From Ga0077527 sp038144955 (GTDB taxonomy: Bacteria > Pseudomonadota > Gammaproteobacteria > Burkholderiales > SG8-41), in assembly GCA_038144955.1 (NCBI GenBank), contig JAYQOT010000019.1, positions 1 to 38,397 of the forward strand: a stretch of DNA of 38,397 nt, given 5' to 3'. The first letter of the stretch is position 1. The number at the start of each line of letters is the position of its first letter. The notes beneath the pieces were generated by a model. That model was given only the letters and a program-made list of their open reading frames with translations. It had not been told where the DNA came from and did no database searches. Shown here piece after piece: positions 14,395 to 22,361 of this stretch. The position numbers and the translations under genes were made by a program.

Positions 14395-17067
14395 CTACTG
14401 CCGCGTTTCCACCTGCTGCAGCGGTTCGTGGCTCACCGGTTCCATCGGCGGACGTTCGCGTTTGACGCGCTTGGGTGCGCCGTCGTCGCTGTCCTGTGCC
14501 GCGGCAGCAACGCTCTCAGCCTTGGTTTCGACCTGTTGCAGGCCGGATGACCAGTCGAGTTGCAGCGGCGGCGGGGCAACCGGTTGCGGCTGCGGGATGG
14601 CGATCGGTTCGGGCTGAACGGGCGGCGGGGTGTAAACCGGTTCGGCTACGAGCACAGGTGCCGGTGTAGGCGCAGGTTCAGCGACCGCTGCGACTGGTTC
14701 TGGTTTGTTAACAGGCTCTGGCAAGTACGGCGCCGGGGGCGGGGTCATCGGTGCGGAGGTCTGCACGGATTCACGCACTACTTCCTCGGCCTGGACTTCG
14801 GCGTTGGGGCCGGGGACGGCGTTGCGCTCATTCGGATGCGGCACGAACGGCGTGCGCGGATACCACACGCGGTCACCGCGTTCTGCACGCGGCTGTCCCT
14901 GGCGTTGTTCCTGACCCTGTTCGCCACGCTCGCCACCGCTGCGACGACCGCGACGGCGACGGCCGCCACGTTCTTCGTTGCCCTGATTCTGTTCGGCTGC
15001 CGGTGTGGCATCGGTGAGCATGGCCGGTGCAACGGCGTCCGCCTGCGGTGCTGCCGGGGCGGCGGGGCGCTGCTGTTGCGGCGCCTGTTGCTCGCGTTGA
15101 TCCTGCTGGCGTTCTTCACGCTGGCCGCGGCCATCGCGACCGCGACGGCGGTCTTCACCACGCCGCGAGCCACGTTCTCCACGTTCGCCGCGTTCATTGC
15201 GCTCACCGCGTGCGCCGCGTTCATTGCGGTCACCACCGCGACCGCGACCGTCACGCTGCGGACGGCCATTGCCGTTGCCGCCGCGCGCCGGACGCTGGTT
15301 GCCGGAGCGTGCGGGTTCGGCAGCTGCGGCGACGACCGGTTCTGCCGCGGGCTTGCGACGGAACCAGCCCATGATCTTGCCGATGATGCCGTCGTCCTGT
15401 GCGACTACGGGCGCCGGTGCTGCCACCGGGGCGGCTGGTTGCTGCTGCGGCATGGGTGCCGGCTGAACCGGGGTGATGCCCTTGACCGCAGCTTCGAGTT
15501 TCTGCACTGGTGCCTCGGCTTCGATGCCGGTTTTTTCCTCTTCGGCAGGGAGTTTCACCATCTCGTAGCTGGGCGCTATCGGCTCGCTCTGGTTGAGGTC
15601 GTCGTGGCGCAGCCGGGCAACGGAGTAATTCGGCGTCTGCAGGTGGATGTTGGGGATCAGCAGCACGTTGACGCGGTAGCGCGATTCGAGCAGTTGCAGG
15701 TCAACCCGCTTCTCGTTGAGCAGGAAGGTCGCGACATCGACCGGCACCTGGGCGTGCACGGCGGCGGTGTTTTCCTTCATCGCCTCTTCCTGAATGATGC
15801 GCAGGATGTGCAGCGCGGTGGAATCGGTGCCGCGAATGTGGCCGGTGCCGTGACAGCGCGGGCAGGCGCTGTGGTTCGACTCGCCGAGCGAGGGGCGCAG
15901 CCGCTGGCGCGACAGTTCCATCAGGCCGAAGCGCGAAATCTTGCCGGTTTGCACGCGGGCGCGGTCGTATTTGAGCGCGTCGCGCAAGCGGTTTTCGACT
16001 TCTCGCTGGTTGCGCTGCGATTCCATGTCGATGAAGTCGATGACCACCAGGCCGCCCAGGTCGCGCAGTCGCAGCTGGCGCGCCGCTTCGTCAGCGGCTT
16101 CGAGGTTGGTGCGGAACGCGGTTTCCTCGATGTCGGCGCCGCGCGTGGCGCGTGCCGAGTTGACGTCGATGGAGACCAGCGCTTCGGTGTGGTCGATGAC
16201 AATGGCGCCGCCTGAGGGCAGGTTGACCGAGCGCGCGAACGCGGATTCGATCTGGTGCTCGATCTGGAAGCGCGAGAACAGCGGCACGTCGTCGCGGTAG
16301 AGCTTGGCGCGGCTGACGTAATTGGGCATCACGTGGCTCATGAACTGAACGGCCTGTTCATGGATCGATTCGGTGTCGATCAGGATCTCGCCGATTTCCT
16401 CGTGGAAGTAGTCGCGGATCGCACGGATGACCAGACTTGATTCCTGGAAGATCAGGAAGGCGCCGTCCTGCTGCTTGGCCGCGCCCTCGATGGCGGTCCA
16501 CAGCTGCATCAGGTAGCTCAGGTCCCAGTTGAGTTCTTCGGCGGTGCGGCCGATGCCGGCGGTGCGGGCGATCACGCTCATGCCCTGCGGCACGTCGAGC
16601 TGGGCCACGGTTTCCTTGAGTTCGGCGCGTTCTTCGCCTTCGATGCGCCGCGAGACGCCGCCGCCGCGCGGGTTGTTGGGCATCAGCACCAGGTAGCGGC
16701 CGGCGAGGCTGATGAAGGTGGTCAACGCGGCGCCCTTGGTGCCGCGTTCGTCCTTGTCGACCTGGACGATGATTTCCTGGCGTTCTTTCAGCGCGTCCTG
16801 GATGCGGGCGGTGCTGACATTGACGCCGGGCTTGAAGTAGGCGCGGGCGACTTCCTTGAAGGGCAGGAAGCCGTGGCGGTCATGGCCATAGTCAACGAAC
16901 GCCGCCTCAAGGCTGGGTTCGATGCGGGTGATGACGCCCTTGTAGATGTTGCTTTTGCGCTGTTCCTTGCCTGTGGTTTCGATGTCGAGGTCCATGAGCT
17001 TCTGACCGTCGACGATGGCGACGCGAAGCTCTTCAGCCTGCGTCGCATTGAACAACATGCGTTTCAT
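14395..17067 (-). CDS. rne: Ribonuclease E
   Basis: RNase E is the endonuclease of mRNA decay and rRNA/tRNA processing and the scaffold of the degradosome. The 890-residue protein has the full catalytic half: an S1 domain (about 37-125), the 5'-sensor/RNase H-like region, DNase I-like metal ligands Asp301 (S-I-D-V-N-S) and Asp344 (V-I-D-F-I-D), and the Zn-link CPRC at 402-405 that joins protomers. These positions correspond to Asp303, Asp346 and Cys404/407 of E. coli. Residues from about 520 are low-complexity: a Gln/Pro stretch, an Arg-Gly-Glu-rich RNA-binding block (about 590-670), and a Pro/Val/Glu-rich tail ending in E-T-R-Q. ATG 17067 has GGGAGAAG upstream. The long structured leader (next entry) suits RNase E autoregulation. 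Confidence 0.97.
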   Translation of the reverse strand: MKRMLFNATQAEELRVAIVDGQKLMDLDIETTGKEQRKSNIYKGVITRIEPSLEAAFVDYGHDRHGFLPFKEVARAYFKPGVNVSTARIQDALKERQEIIVQVDKDERGTKGAALTTFISLAGRYLVLMPNNPRGGGVSRRIEGEERAELKETVAQLDVPQGMSVIARTAGIGRTAEELNWDLSYLMQLWTAIEGAAKQQDGAFLIFQESSLVIRAIRDYFHEEIGEILIDTESIHEQAVQFMSHVMPNYVSRAKLYRDDVPLFSRFQIEHQIESAFARSVNLPSGGAIVIDHTEALVSIDVNSARATRGADIEETAFRTNLEAADEAARQLRLRDLGGLVVIDFIDMESQRNQREVENRLRDALKYDRARVQTGKISRFGLMELSRQRLRPSLGESNHSACPRCHGTGHIRGTDSTALHILRIIQEEAMKENTAAVHAQVPVDVATFLLNEKRVDLQLLESRYRVNVLLIPNIHLQTPNYSVARLRHDDLNQSEPIAPSYEMVKLPAEEEKTGIEAEAPVQKLEAAVKGITPVQPAPMPQQQPAAPVAAPAPVVAQDDGIIGKIMGWFRRKPAAEPVVAAAAEPARSGNQRPARGGNGNGRPQRDGRGRGGDRNERGARGERNERGERGERGSRRGEDRRRGRDGRGQREERQQDQREQQAPQQQRPAAPAAPQADAVAPAMLTDATPAAEQNQGNEERGGRRRRGRRSGGERGEQGQEQRQGQPRAERGDRVWYPRTPFVPHPNERNAVPGPNAEVQAEEVVRESVQTSAPMTPPPAPYLPEPVNKPEPVAAVAEPAPTPAPVLVAEPVYTPPPVQPEPIAIPQPQPVAPPPLQLDWSSGLQQVETKAESVAAAAQDSDDGAPKRVKRERPPMEPVSHEPLQQVETRQ

Positions 17068-17493
17068 TTTCTTCTCCCGCGCTCAAGGATTTGCACGGGA
17101 TTGCCACAACTGCCGCCGCCCGCGGGGGCGGACTCAGAATGTTTCAGTCGATTTGCTGCTGATTGAATCGATCGTGATCGCTGTCCTGGTTATGCAGTGT
17201 GTAGTTCAGGGACCTGCGCAGTGCGCAAATCCGGGAATTCTGTCAGTGCCTTGAGCGCGTAATTCGTCTAGTATCGCTACTTCTTTTGGTGAGCGACTTT
17301 AACCCTGTATTCATTCAAATCACGGCTGTCGCCGTGGGCATGCAACTTCGCCATCGCCGCATTCGCGTCATTCCGGCAGCCGTTGCAGCGCGTACCGGCA
17401 GTGGATTCGCCGCGGCGGGCTCGAGCCCGAGGTGCCCGTTACCGGGCTTCCGCAGCGTCCTGCAACGGACGCACCGGCAAGAAGTATAGGTAA
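17068..17493. promoter_or_regulatory. rne-rluC divergent intergenic region with leader hairpins
   Basis: No gene is credible in these 426 bases. On the rne side there is a GC-rich hairpin CCGCCC / GGGCGG (17116-17131), about 50 bases before the rne start. On the rluC side there are CACGGC-TGTC-GCCGTG (17321-17336), the palindrome GGGCTCGAGCCC (17417-17428) and GCCCG/CGGGC (17434-17447). A TAGTAT box at 17270-17275 is a weak -10 candidate for rluC. Long structured 5' leaders upstream of rne are the known targets of RNase E autoregulation in E. coli. The divergent arrangement suggests that both leaders are processed; this is inference. Confidence 0.5.
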
Positions 17494-18453
17494 ATGAACA
17501 AGTTAAGTAAAGATTCCGTAACCCGGGAAGCGATTGGCGAGGATTCGGCCGGGCAGCGCATCGACAATTACCTGATGCGGCGGCTGAAAGGGGTGCCGAA
17601 AAGCCACGTTTATCGCATCCTCAGGAGCGGGGAGGTCCGGGTCAACAGCGGCCGGGTCGGTCCGGACTACCGGCTGCAGCCAGGGGACCAGGTGCGGATA
17701 CCCCCGGTGCGGACGGCAGCGAAACCGGCCGGGGCAGTGCCTGCAGGGCCTGCTTTCAGACCCGATATCCTGTTCGAGGACGAAGCGCTGCTGATCATCG
17801 ACAAGCCGGCGGGCATGGCGGTGCACGGCGGCAGCGGGGTCAGCGCCGGGGTCATCGAGGCGCTGCGGCATGCGCGTCCGCAGGTCAAATTCCTGGAACT
17901 GGTGCACCGGCTCGACCGCGAGACCTCGGGCGTGCTGATGCTGGCGAAGAAGCGCGCAGCCCTGGTTGACCTGCATCGCCAGCTGCAGGAGGGGCAAACC
18001 GACAAGCGCTATTACGCGCTGGTCAAGGGCAAGTGGCGCGAGCGCAAGCGGGTGGTCGATCTGCCGCTGCGCAAGTTCGTGTCTGCCTCTGGCGAGCGCC
18101 GCGTCACCGCCGGCAGCGGCGATGAGGCGGTGACCATATTCCGGCTGGAGCGCGGTGCAGGACCGTACAGCCTGCTCGAAGCCGAGCTGAAAACCGGACG
18201 CACCCACCAGATCCGCGTGCACCTGTCTCATCTCGGGTTTCCGATCCTCGGCGACGACAAGTACGGCGACTTCACGCTGAACAAGACGCTGGCGAAGCAG
18301 GGCCTGAAGCGCATGTTCCTGCATGCACATCGCCTCACCATCCGTCATCCGCTGAGCGGCGAGAAAGTGACGGTCGAGTCGCCGCTGCCGCCCGAGCTGC
18401 GGGAATTCATGGACGCCGCGGCGCGGCAGAAAAGTCATGCCCCGTCCGTTTGA
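17494..18453 (+). CDS. rluC: 23S rRNA pseudouridine synthase RluC-type
   Basis: RluC isomerises uridines 955, 2504 and 2580 of 23S rRNA (E. coli numbering) to pseudouridine. The 319-residue protein has an N-terminal S4 RNA-binding domain (about 18-75: R-I-D-N-Y-L to the G-D-Q-V-R-I strand), the RluA-family strand D-K-P-A-G-M-A-V-H-G near 103-112, and the catalytic HRLDRETSG with Asp141. L-K-T-G-R-T-H-Q-I-R-V-H-L near 232 completes the fold. Divergent rne-rluC is the E. coli arrangement too, which supports RluC over the paralogue RluD. ATG 17494 has only a weak AGG upstream. The HAD gene begins 17 bases before its end. Confidence 0.92.
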   Translation: MNKLSKDSVTREAIGEDSAGQRIDNYLMRRLKGVPKSHVYRILRSGEVRVNSGRVGPDYRLQPGDQVRIPPVRTAAKPAGAVPAGPAFRPDILFEDEALLIIDKPAGMAVHGGSGVSAGVIEALRHARPQVKFLELVHRLDRETSGVLMLAKKRAALVDLHRQLQEGQTDKRYYALVKGKWRERKRVVDLPLRKFVSASGERRVTAGSGDEAVTIFRLERGAGPYSLLEAELKTGRTHQIRVHLSHLGFPILGDDKYGDFTLNKTLAKQGLKRMFLHAHRLTIRHPLSGEKVTVESPLPPELREFMDAAARQKSHAPSV

Positions 18454-19114
18454 ACTGCTGGTGTTCGACTGGGATGGCACGCTGATGGATTCGGCGGCGG
18501 CCATTGCCGAGTCGCTGCAGGCGGCGTGCGCCGAGCTGTCGCTGCCGGTGCCGGACGAGACGCAGGCGCGTTACGTGATCGGTCTTGGACTGGCCGATGC
18601 GATGAAACACATATTGCCTGATCTGCCGTCGGCGGAGTATCCCAAGGTGGTCGATCGCTATCGCGTGCATTTTCTGCGGCGCGATGGCGGCACCACGCTG
18701 TTTCGCGGTGCAGAGGAAATGATCCGCGAACTGAATGGCGCCGGATTCCTGCTGGCGATTGCCACCGGCAAGAGCCGTCGCGGCCTCGATCGGGCGTTGG
18801 CGGCGACGGGTATCGGTGACTGTTTTCACGTGACCCGCTGCGCTGACGAGGGTTATGCCAAACCCGATCCGGACATGCTGAACGCGGTCATCGAGTCGCT
18901 GGCAGGGAGCGCGGAAACAACGCTGATGATCGGCGACACTACGCATGATCTGGAAATGGCCAATGCCGCCGGCGTCGGTGGTGTGGCGGTGACCTACGGT
19001 GCCCATCCGCGCGCGGCACTTTCTGCGTGCAAGCCGCTGGCACTGGTCGATGACATCGCGGCTTTGCGCAACTGGCTGCACCAAGCAGCGCCATCGCGTG
19101 CCGCTGAAATTTGA
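18437..19114 (+). CDS. HAD-superfamily phosphatase (phosphoglycolate-phosphatase-like)
   Basis: This 225-residue HAD hydrolase has all four motifs: the nucleophile DWDGT (Asp11, Asp13), a Thr in I-A-T-G-K (Thr110), Lys142 in Y-A-K-P, and G-D-T-T-H-D (166-171). A helical cap follows motif I, as in Gph/PGPase-type enzymes. The substrate, phosphoglycolate or another small phosphate ester, cannot be settled. It overlaps rluC by 17 bases and is followed 29 bases later by the S49 peptidase. The rluC-HAD-sppA order is common in betaproteobacteria and suggests a housekeeping operon. A Rieske-protein gene that often sits between the HAD and peptidase genes is absent here. Confidence 0.88.
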   Translation: MPRPFELLVFDWDGTLMDSAAAIAESLQAACAELSLPVPDETQARYVIGLGLADAMKHILPDLPSAEYPKVVDRYRVHFLRRDGGTTLFRGAEEMIRELNGAGFLLAIATGKSRRGLDRALAATGIGDCFHVTRCADEGYAKPDPDMLNAVIESLAGSAETTLMIGDTTHDLEMANAAGVGGVAVTYGAHPRAALSACKPLALVDDIAALRNWLHQAAPSRAAEI

Positions 19115-19143
19115 TGTAGCATATTGTTTTTAAAGGAATTTAT

Positions 19144-20097
19144 ATGGCAGATCATCCTGAGAACGGACCGAATTGGGAGCGAAGCGTGCTGGAGAAGGTG
19201 GCGCTGGCTTCGATCAAGGAACAGCGTGCGGCGCGGCGCTGGGGCGTGTTTTTCAAATTGAGCTTTCTGTTGTATCTGATCGTGCTGCTGGTGATCGGCA
19301 TGGGCTGGGTCGGCAAGCGCGATGCGCTGCCCGGCAAGCACACCGCGCTGGTGGACATCACCGGCATCATCAGCTCGAACAGTCAGGCCAGCGCCGACAA
19401 GGTGATGGGCGGACTGCAGGCGGCGTTCAAGGACAAGAACACCAAGGGCATCGTGCTGCGCATCAACAGTCCCGGCGGCAGCCCGGTGCAGGCTGGGTAT
19501 ATCTATGACGAGATCAAGCGTCTGCGCGGCAAGCATCCGGAAATCCCGCTCTACGCCGTGGTCGAGGATATCTGCGCTTCGGGCGGTTATTACATCGCGG
19601 CGGCGGCGGACAAGATTTACGTCGACAAGGCGAGCATCATCGGCTCGATCGGCGTGCTGATGGACGGCTTCGGTTTCACCGGCACCATGGAGAAACTCGG
19701 CGTCGAGCGCCGCCTTCTGGCGGCCGGCGAAAACAAGGGCTTCCTCGATCCGTTCTCGCCGATCCAGGCACAGCAGAAGGCCCATGCCGAGGTGATGCTC
19801 GGCGATATCCACCAACAGTTCATCAGCGTGGTGCGCCAGGGGCGCGGCAAGCGCTTGAAGGAAACGCCGGACATGTTTTCGGGGCTGATGTGGGTCGGAC
19901 AGAAAAGCATAGACCTGGGGCTGGCCGATGCGCTGGGCAGTATCGAGTACGTGGCGCGCGAAGTGATCAAGGCCGAGGACATCATCGACTTTTCACAGCA
20001 GGAAAATTTTGCCGAGCGTTTTGCGCGGCGGCTGGGTGCTGCTGCGGCTGAGACCGTGATCCGCGCCACCGGCTTCGGCGGGTGGGCTATCCGCTGA
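19144..20097 (+). CDS. sppA: S49 family (SppA-type) membrane peptidase
   Basis: This is a short-form signal peptide peptidase of 317 residues. It has a cytoplasmic N-terminus, one transmembrane helix (about 36-55: F-F-K-L-S-F-L-L-Y-L-I-V-L-L-V-I) and a periplasmic S49 domain. The nucleophile is Ser146 in C-A-S-G-G-Y-Y. Lys198 in A-G-E-N-K-G lies 52 residues later, the spacing of the Ser147/Lys199 dyad in Bacillus SppA. I-N-S-P-G-G-S at 107-113 forms the oxyanion region. Members degrade leftover signal peptides and some membrane proteins. ATG 19144 follows AAAGGAA. Its 3' end overlaps the convergent methyltransferase gene by 11 bases. Confidence 0.93.
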   Translation: MADHPENGPNWERSVLEKVALASIKEQRAARRWGVFFKLSFLLYLIVLLVIGMGWVGKRDALPGKHTALVDITGIISSNSQASADKVMGGLQAAFKDKNTKGIVLRINSPGGSPVQAGYIYDEIKRLRGKHPEIPLYAVVEDICASGGYYIAAAADKIYVDKASIIGSIGVLMDGFGFTGTMEKLGVERRLLAAGENKGFLDPFSPIQAQQKAHAEVMLGDIHQQFISVVRQGRGKRLKETPDMFSGLMWVGQKSIDLGLADALGSIEYVAREVIKAEDIIDFSQQENFAERFARRLGAAAAETVIRATGFGGWAIR

Positions 20098-20812
20098 CGG
20101 CGGGCGGGGCGTAGAGCAGGAATACCGCTGGCCGTTTGTCGAGCGGCACCTGCAGCTTGCGCCAGTCTGCAATCGGGCGGGTGATGACCTGCTCGGTTGC
20201 CAGCGTGAGATCAGCGGCGACGCTGAGCAGCGTGTGCGGCGCGCAGTGTTCAATGAGTGCGGTCAGCATCGCGTCGTTGCGGTAAGGCGTCTCGATGAAA
20301 ATCTGCGTCGCATCGTCCAACCGTGAGCGCTTTTCCAGTTCGCGCAGCTTCGTTGCGCGCGCAGAAGCATCCACCGGCAGGTACCCATGAAAGCTGAAGC
20401 GCTGGCCGTTGAGGCCTGAAGCCATCAGCGCGAGCAGGATAGACGAGGGGCCGGTCAGCGGCGCCACGCGGATCCCCGACTGATGCGCTGCGCGCACCAG
20501 CAGCGCCCCGGGATCAGCGACCGCCGGACAGCCGGCTTCCGACAACAGTCCGGCATCCTGTCCCGCCAGCAGTGGTGCCAGCAGCGCCGGGATGTCTGCG
20601 GGCGGCGTGTCCTTGTCCAGCGTGGACATGCTGGCCGACGTCAGCGAGCGCGGATAACCGATCTGCTTGAGGAAGGCGCGCGCGGTTTTCGGTTTCTCAA
20701 CAATGAAGTGACTGAGATTGTGGGCAACGGCGCATGCCTGCGGCGAGAATCCGGCAGCGGATTCATCGCCCAGTCCTGCGGGCAGCAGATAAAGCGTTCC
20801 GGTCGTGCTCAC
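20087..20812 (-). CDS. Tetrapyrrole-methylase-fold SAM-dependent methyltransferase (RsmI-like)
   Basis: This 241-residue protein has the RsmI/tetrapyrrole methylase signature S-E-A-G-C-P-A-V-A-D-P-G near residues 95-106 and L-T-G-P-S-S-I-L-L-A-L-M-A-S-G-L near 120. F-H-G-Y-L-P and I-F-I-E-T-P-Y-R follow, as in RsmI, the 2'-O-methyltransferase of C1402 in 16S rRNA. It begins directly at T-L-Y-L-L-P and lacks part of the RsmI N-terminus. It belongs to the group of RsmI paralogues that sit beside maf in betaproteobacteria, so its own target is uncertain. The GTG start at 20812 overlaps the maf stop (GTGA), giving translational coupling. Confidence 0.85.
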   Translation of the reverse strand: MSTTGTLYLLPAGLGDESAAGFSPQACAVAHNLSHFIVEKPKTARAFLKQIGYPRSLTSASMSTLDKDTPPADIPALLAPLLAGQDAGLLSEAGCPAVADPGALLVRAAHQSGIRVAPLTGPSSILLALMASGLNGQRFSFHGYLPVDASARATKLRELEKRSRLDDATQIFIETPYRNDAMLTALIEHCAPHTLLSVAADLTLATEQVITRPIADWRKLQVPLDKRPAVFLLYAPPAVSG

Positions 20813-21396
20813 GGAATTTTCACGCCGATATTGCGCAGCAGGGTGACCAAGGCGATCAGCGGCAAGCCGATCAGCGCGCTCGGGTCTTCGCTTTCCACTT
20901 TTTCCACCAGCGCAATGCCCAGCGCTTCGATTTTTGCACTGCCGGCGCAATCGTAGGGCCGATCGGCGAGCAGGTAGCGTTCGATCTGGGCGCGCTCCAG
21001 GCTGCGGAAGCGCACCGTGGTCGGCACGTTGACACATTGCGTCCGGTGCGATTGCGCATCAATGACGCACAGTGCGGTGTGAAACACCACAGATTGGCCG
21101 CTCATTGCCAGCAGTTGTTGTGCTGCGGCCTGGTGGTTGCCAGGTTTGCCGATGGCATTGCCGTTGAGGACTGCGACCTGGTCGGAGCCGATGATCACTG
21201 CGCCGGGGCGGTCTTTCGCAACCCGCCTGGCCTTGGCTTCGGCAAGCCGCAGTGCGGTCTGCAGCGGGGTTTCCTGCGCCAGTGCCGACTCGTCGACATC
21301 CGGGGCGACCGCGGTGCATTCGAGACCCAGGCGTGCGATCAGTGACCGCCGGTAGGTCGAAGACGAGGCCAGCACGATTTCACGGCTTGCCGTCAT
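20809..21396 (-). CDS. Maf/YceF-family nucleotide pyrophosphatase
   Basis: Maf proteins are house-cleaning nucleoside triphosphate pyrophosphatases. This 195-residue member starts with the family motif L-A-S-S-S-T-Y-R-R (residues 9-17) and has V-D-E-S and E-A-K-A-R. It also has G-S-D-Q-V-A-V-L, where the SDQ pattern (in place of ADT) marks the YceF subgroup, which hydrolyses 7-methyl-GTP. Its position next to yceD-rpmF-plsX is also that of yceF in E. coli. ATG 21396 is preferred; an in-frame GTG six codons upstream is possible. It is divergent from yceD, with 164 bases between the two starts. Confidence 0.9.
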   Translation of the reverse strand: MTASREIVLASSSTYRRSLIARLGLECTAVAPDVDESALAQETPLQTALRLAEAKARRVAKDRPGAVIIGSDQVAVLNGNAIGKPGNHQAAAQQLLAMSGQSVVFHTALCVIDAQSHRTQCVNVPTTVRFRSLERAQIERYLLADRPYDCAGSAKIEALGIALVEKVESEDPSALIGLPLIALVTLLRNIGVKIP

Positions 21397-21520
21397 GCAA
21401 AACAGGCCCTGCACCGGTAAGTATCTGAAACTGCGGTTGAACCCCGGCCCGCGGGCCGGATGGCAGGCCGACGGTAGTTGCTAAGTGCTTGGCTTAACAG
21501 GGATTTTGGCATTGCAGTTT

Positions 21521-21549
21521 TTGACAGGGAAGGCTGGAAATATTATCAT
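21521..21549 (+). promoter_or_regulatory. Promoter of the yceD-rpmF-fab operon
   Basis: A perfect -35 TTGACA (21521-21526) is separated by 17 bases from TATCAT (21544-21549). An alternative TATTAT overlaps it at a spacing of 14. With the 17-base spacing, transcription would start around 21556, only about five bases before the yceD ATG, and no Shine-Dalgarno is visible. Confidence 0.65.
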
Positions 21550-21560
21550 GCGCCGTTTTT

Positions 21561-22088
21561 ATGTCCGGACCGGTTGCAGTGCACCGCATCGAAGACCCTT
21601 TCGAGTTTGCGCGAACCTCAGGTCGGCAGGCAGGCGAAGTCGCGCTGGGCATGATGTCCAGGCTGGCTGATCGCCTGGCGAGGCAGGACGGTGCAGTGTC
21701 GTTTGAGGTCAGCGGTAAGCGTGATCAACTGCAGCGGCCGATGCTGGAACTGAAGGTTGCGGGCAGTCTGCAACTGCAGTGCGGCCGGTGCCTGGGGCCG
21801 CTGCAATACCGGCTGGAGTTGCGGTCGCGGGTGTTGCTGGCGAAGCCCGGTGAAGTACCACAGGATGACGACGATCCGGAAACGCCGGAGTGGATTGAAG
21901 CCGGGCGTGACCTCGATCTGGTGGAGCTGGTGGAAGAAGAGATACTGCTGGGCTTGCCGCTGTCGGTGCGGCATGACCGGGAAGAATGCAGAAGCGGCAG
22001 GGACGACAAGGACAGGGATGGCGGAACGCACGCGCCGTTTTCGCAATTGTCGGAACTGCTCGGATCCCGACGCAAGGTTAAACGTTAA
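21561..22088 (+). CDS. yceD: YceD family (DUF177) 23S rRNA accumulation protein
   Basis: This 175-residue protein has the DUF177 core: L-Q-L-Q-C-G-R-C-L-G-P-L with the conserved CxxC (around residues 74-77), then an acidic loop and L-D-L-V-E-L-V-E-E-E-I-L-L-G-L-P-L. YceD is encoded upstream of rpmF in most proteobacteria and has been linked to 23S rRNA accumulation and processing. The ATG at 21561 is the start of the conserved region but has no Shine-Dalgarno, and the best promoter would leave almost no leader. rpmF follows after 15 bases with a proper ribosome site. Confidence 0.9.
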   Translation: MSGPVAVHRIEDPFEFARTSGRQAGEVALGMMSRLADRLARQDGAVSFEVSGKRDQLQRPMLELKVAGSLQLQCGRCLGPLQYRLELRSRVLLAKPGEVPQDDDDPETPEWIEAGRDLDLVELVEEEILLGLPLSVRHDREECRSGRDDKDRDGGTHAPFSQLSELLGSRRKVKR

Positions 22089-22103
22089 TTTCAGGAGAAT
22101 CAC

Positions 22104-22283
22104 ATGGCCGTACAACAGAACAAGAAGTCACCGTCGAAGCGCGGCATGCACCGCTCGCATGACGGACTGAGCAAGCCGCCGCTCGGTGTCGAGCCCATTT
22201 CGGGCGAGGTGCACCTGCGCCACCACATCAGCCCCAACGGGTTCTATCGCGGCAAGAAGGTCATCAAGGCCAAAGGCGAGTAA
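22104..22283 (+). CDS. rpmF: 50S ribosomal protein L32
   Basis: The 59-residue frame MAVQQNKK-S-P-S-K-R-G-M-H-R-S-H-D is unmistakably L32. H-L-R-H-H-I-S-P-N-G-F-Y-R-G-K-K-V forms the conserved C-terminal half. There is no zinc-binding cysteine pair, so this is the Zn-independent form usual in proteobacteria. The ribosome site AGGAG lies seven bases before the ATG at 22104. It sits between yceD and plsX, as in E. coli. The operon joins ribosome supply with lipid synthesis. Confidence 0.97.
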   Translation: MAVQQNKKSPSKRGMHRSHDGLSKPPLGVEPISGEVHLRHHISPNGFYRGKKVIKAKGE

Positions 22284-22361
22284 TTCGCCTGCAGCACTGG
22301 ATACCCGGCGCAGAATTCATACAGCCGGGATCTCATTGAGGAGGATGCCATCCTGACGGAT

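Noticed and set aside
14560..16215. A 551-codon open frame on the plus strand opposite rne
   Set aside because: It is antisense to the GC-rich rne gene, its translation is arginine/cysteine-rich and unlike any protein, and rne has every conserved residue.
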